64,000 nucleotides of DNA, from contig NZ_QOVA01000013.1 in NCBI RefSeq assembly GCF_003332275.1, positions 1 through 64,000 of the forward strand, in the 5' to 3' direction. The notes beneath the pieces were generated by a model. The model searched no databases. It saw nothing but the letters and a program-made list of their open reading frames with translations, and was not told the origin of the DNA. This document shows, piece by piece, positions 62,123 to 64,000 of this stretch. A program made the position numbers and the translations under genes. This DNA is from Edaphovirga cremea. GTDB lineage: Bacteria; Pseudomonadota; Gammaproteobacteria; Enterobacterales; Enterobacteriaceae. Each line of letters opens with the position of its first letter. The stretch's first letter is position 1.

Positions 62123-63247
62123 TTACCAACCCGCGAAGCGTGGCCAGTAACCGAGGTGGCGTCCCTCGGTCAGAACGTGATAACCGCTGTGCTGTGCGGC
62201 GGTAGCGCACGCATGATTGGGCAAAATTCGCAGTTGCGTGCCTACCGGCAGCACCAGGACGGCTTCAGGGTTTCCCGAGCGCGAGGAAATGATCCCGTGC
62301 TCCTGATTGACCGCCGTAACGATCAGATCGCCTATAGGCTGGCCTGACAAGTCGCAGACAATGCCGTACCCTTGATCCACGCGTTGTTTGGCAGTACCAC
62401 GGTCGCGAGAAAGCGCCATCCAGCCGGCATCGACAATGATCCAGCCTTTCTCAGGCTGATGACCAATGACCGTAGTCAGTACCGAGACAGCGATATCCTG
62501 CACATCGCACACTCCAAGCCCAGCCATGACCAGGTCAAAGAACGCAAACACGCCAGCCCGAACCTCCGTGATGCCGGATAGATCCTGAGTAAACAGTGCT
62601 GTGGGGGTGGAACCTATGCTGATGATCGACAGATCGAACCCCGCCTCGTTGAGCAGTTGTGCGGCCTCGACTACTGCGGCACGCTCTTGACGTGCGTAGG
62701 CCTCGATTTCGGCGATTGATCGGCTGTCATAGGAGTTTCCTGCGTGGGTCATAACACCGCTGACCCGGACCCCACTGTGACTAAGCAAGTGGGCGATCTC
62801 GACCAGTAATGTCGACTGCGGCGCGATACCCGAGCGGTGTCCGTCGCAGTCGACCTCAAGAAGTACTTCGAAGGCTTGCCCACTGCTGCACGCAAACTCA
62901 GCCAGGAGGCGAGCGCTTTCAATATTATCCAGTACCAGTTTCAAGTCCGCCCCTTGTTCTAACAAGCGGGCGGCATGAGCGAACTTATTGGGGGAGATAC
63001 CCACGGCGTACAAGATGTCGGTGAAACCCGCAGCAAAAAAGAAGTCCGCCTCACGCAGTGTAGAAACTGTGATGGGGCCTCGTCCGTCAGCAAAGAAGCG
63101 CTCGGTGACCTCCAGACATTTGTTGGTTTTGACGTGTGGGCGTAGTGTCACGTTGAACGGTGCCAGCTTTTCACGCATACGCAGGATATTACCGTCCAGG
63201 CGGTCGCGGTCCAATAACAGCACGGGGGTGTCGGTTAGTTCTTCCAT
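62123..63247 (-). CDS. DSD1-family PLP enzyme (D-threonine aldolase / D-hydroxyaspartate or D-serine dehydratase-like)
   Basis: 374-aa fold-type III PLP enzyme: alanine-racemase N-terminal barrel with the PLP lysine K40 in LRPHVKTNK, GVMTHAGNSYD, then a C-terminal beta domain with metal ligands in LPNHACATAAQH. The family comprises D-threonine aldolases, D-threo-3-hydroxyaspartate dehydratases, eukaryotic-type D-serine dehydratases and beta-hydroxyaspartate aldolases. Linkage to RidA favours a dehydratase, which makes enamine intermediates. First gene of the operon, divergent from a LysR gene. Confidence 0.85.
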   Translation of the reverse strand: MEELTDTPVLLLDRDRLDGNILRMREKLAPFNVTLRPHVKTNKCLEVTERFFADGRGPITVSTLREADFFFAAGFTDILYAVGISPNKFAHAARLLEQGADLKLVLDNIESARLLAEFACSSGQAFEVLLEVDCDGHRSGIAPQSTLLVEIAHLLSHSGVRVSGVMTHAGNSYDSRSIAEIEAYARQERAAVVEAAQLLNEAGFDLSIISIGSTPTALFTQDLSGITEVRAGVFAFFDLVMAGLGVCDVQDIAVSVLTTVIGHQPEKGWIIVDAGWMALSRDRGTAKQRVDQGYGIVCDLSGQPIGDLIVTAVNQEHGIISSRSGNPEAVLVLPVGTQLRILPNHACATAAQHSGYHVLTEGRHLGYWPRFAGW

Positions 63248-63334
63248 TTGTTCTCTCCGGTAAAAGCGCTATTGTAAACCGTCAGAATCACTGTAAAGTT
63301 TAATCTTCCTAATTCTATGATTCAGTAATTCTTA

Positions 63335-64000
63335 ATGACAGATGCATTTGAAATTCGCTTCTTGCTGGTCATCCGGGAAAGCAAAAGCCTGCTGGAAGCA
63401 TCACGTAAACTGGGGCTGACGCCTTCGGCGGTCACTCAGCGACTTCAGCAGATGGAGAAGAAACTAGACGTCCGACTGCTGGACCGGTCCGCACGACAAC
63501 TACGCTTTACCGATGAAGGCGAGCTGTTGTGTGTTCGCGGGGCCGAGTTGCTTCAGCAGTTCGACGCGCTGCTGGAGGACCTGCACCAACGGCGCAGGGG
63601 TTTTGTCGGCAAGTTGAAAATAAACGCCCCCTTCGGCTTTGGTAGGCAATACGTGGCACCTGCGGTTGCGGCCTTCAAAAGCTTGCATCCGGAAGTTGAG
63701 ATTGCCCTGACCCTGTCGGACCAGCCGATGGTGGAAGCGAGCGACCGCTTCGATGTGGTGATCCATATTGGTCAGCTTGCCGTGTCCAATCTGGTGTGTC
63801 GCACCCTTGCGCCAAACCGCCGATTCATCTGCGCCTCGCCTGCTTTTATTGCGCGGCACGGTCTTCTCGATAGCCCCGAACAACTCACCCATCAGCCCTG
63901 TATAGCACTGCACGAGAACAATGAAGACGTGACCCTATGGCACCTTAGTCGAGGCCAGGAAATCCAAAGCATACGTATTCACCCTGCGCTCAGTAGCAAT
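63335..64000 (+). CDS. LysR-family regulator (cut by window end)
   Basis: 222 codons are open to the window edge with no stop. The N-terminal LysR helix-turn-helix reads FLLVIRESKSLLEASRKLGLTPSAVTQRLQQMEKKLDVRLLDRS, followed by the start of the effector domain (LKINAPFGFGRQYVAPAVAAFKSLHPEVEI, FDVVIHIGQL). It is divergent from the DSD1-type gene with an 87-bp gap, the classic layout for a LysR activator and its target operon. The missing part should be about 70-80 residues. Confidence 0.88.
   Translation, partial: MTDAFEIRFLLVIRESKSLLEASRKLGLTPSAVTQRLQQMEKKLDVRLLDRSARQLRFTDEGELLCVRGAELLQQFDALLEDLHQRRRGFVGKLKINAPFGFGRQYVAPAVAAFKSLHPEVEIALTLSDQPMVEASDRFDVVIHIGQLAVSNLVCRTLAPNRRFICASPAFIARHGLLDSPEQLTHQPCIALHENNEDVTLWHLSRGQEIQSIRIHPALSSN

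Overview
The window looks like a chromosomal segment of an enterobacterial gammaproteobacterium (order Enterobacterales). The grounds are a DMSO-reductase operon with a canonical FNR box, close relatives of the E. coli L-galactonate genes (lgoD/lgoR) and the Klebsiella ribitol genes (rbtD/rbtK), several chaperone-usher fimbrial operons, an Hcp protein and an ISNCY insertion sequence. I cannot name the genus from sequence alone. No rRNA, tRNA or CRISPR array was seen.

Layout. 1-5253: dispersed repeat, FNR-type promoter and a dmsABC + dmsD anaerobic respiratory unit. 5271-7348: divergent lgoD/lgoR. 8068-22220: a fimbrial island with two complete chaperone-usher operons (8068-13102 and 16363-21602) around a decayed third one (adhesin remnant plus intact chaperone, 14076-15194). 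A large imperfect inverted repeat with an 8-bp microsatellite at its centre lies between the first operon and the remnant. Two small regulators (15812 winged helix, 21648 LuxR type) bracket the last operon. 22298-24909: a NitT/TauT-type ABC importer. 25359-26772: a candidate T6SS effector, a small membrane protein and Hcp. 26895-28777: TetR repressor and nitronate monooxygenase separated by three operator-like palindromes. 28866: a small DUF1471 protein.

29470-35781 is the part I find most unusual. A CRP-family regulator is followed by a secreted FAD reductase, a Tat-exported four-cluster ferredoxin, an NrfD-type membrane subunit, an MFS permease and a secreted one-domain protein carrying an ApbE-type flavinylation motif. 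This reads as a periplasmic anaerobic reductase fed from quinol, with the FMN and FAD domains encoded separately. It is followed by a secreted VWA protein with a sensor kinase and response regulator (36040-39686).

39717-46095 is a degraded zone: a DUF1778 antitoxin with a truncated GNAT toxin, which runs head-on into an equally truncated HAF-repeat autotransporter; a 460-bp MITE-like element with terminal inverted repeats and a 6-bp target duplication; an IS3-family remnant; and an ISNCY element. 46442-51859 holds a lipoprotein, a GFA protein, the ribitol genes with a LacI-type regulator, and an orphan CS1-type pilin. 52091-57370 holds a VOC protein, a GGDEF-EAL protein with two GltI-like periplasmic binding proteins but no permease, and a TfoX-N protein. 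57542-59919 holds an NhaC-family antiporter and a lone prepilin peptidase. The right end has a second GFA protein and a DSD1-type PLP enzyme/RidA/HAD operon, divergent from a LysR regulator cut by the window end.
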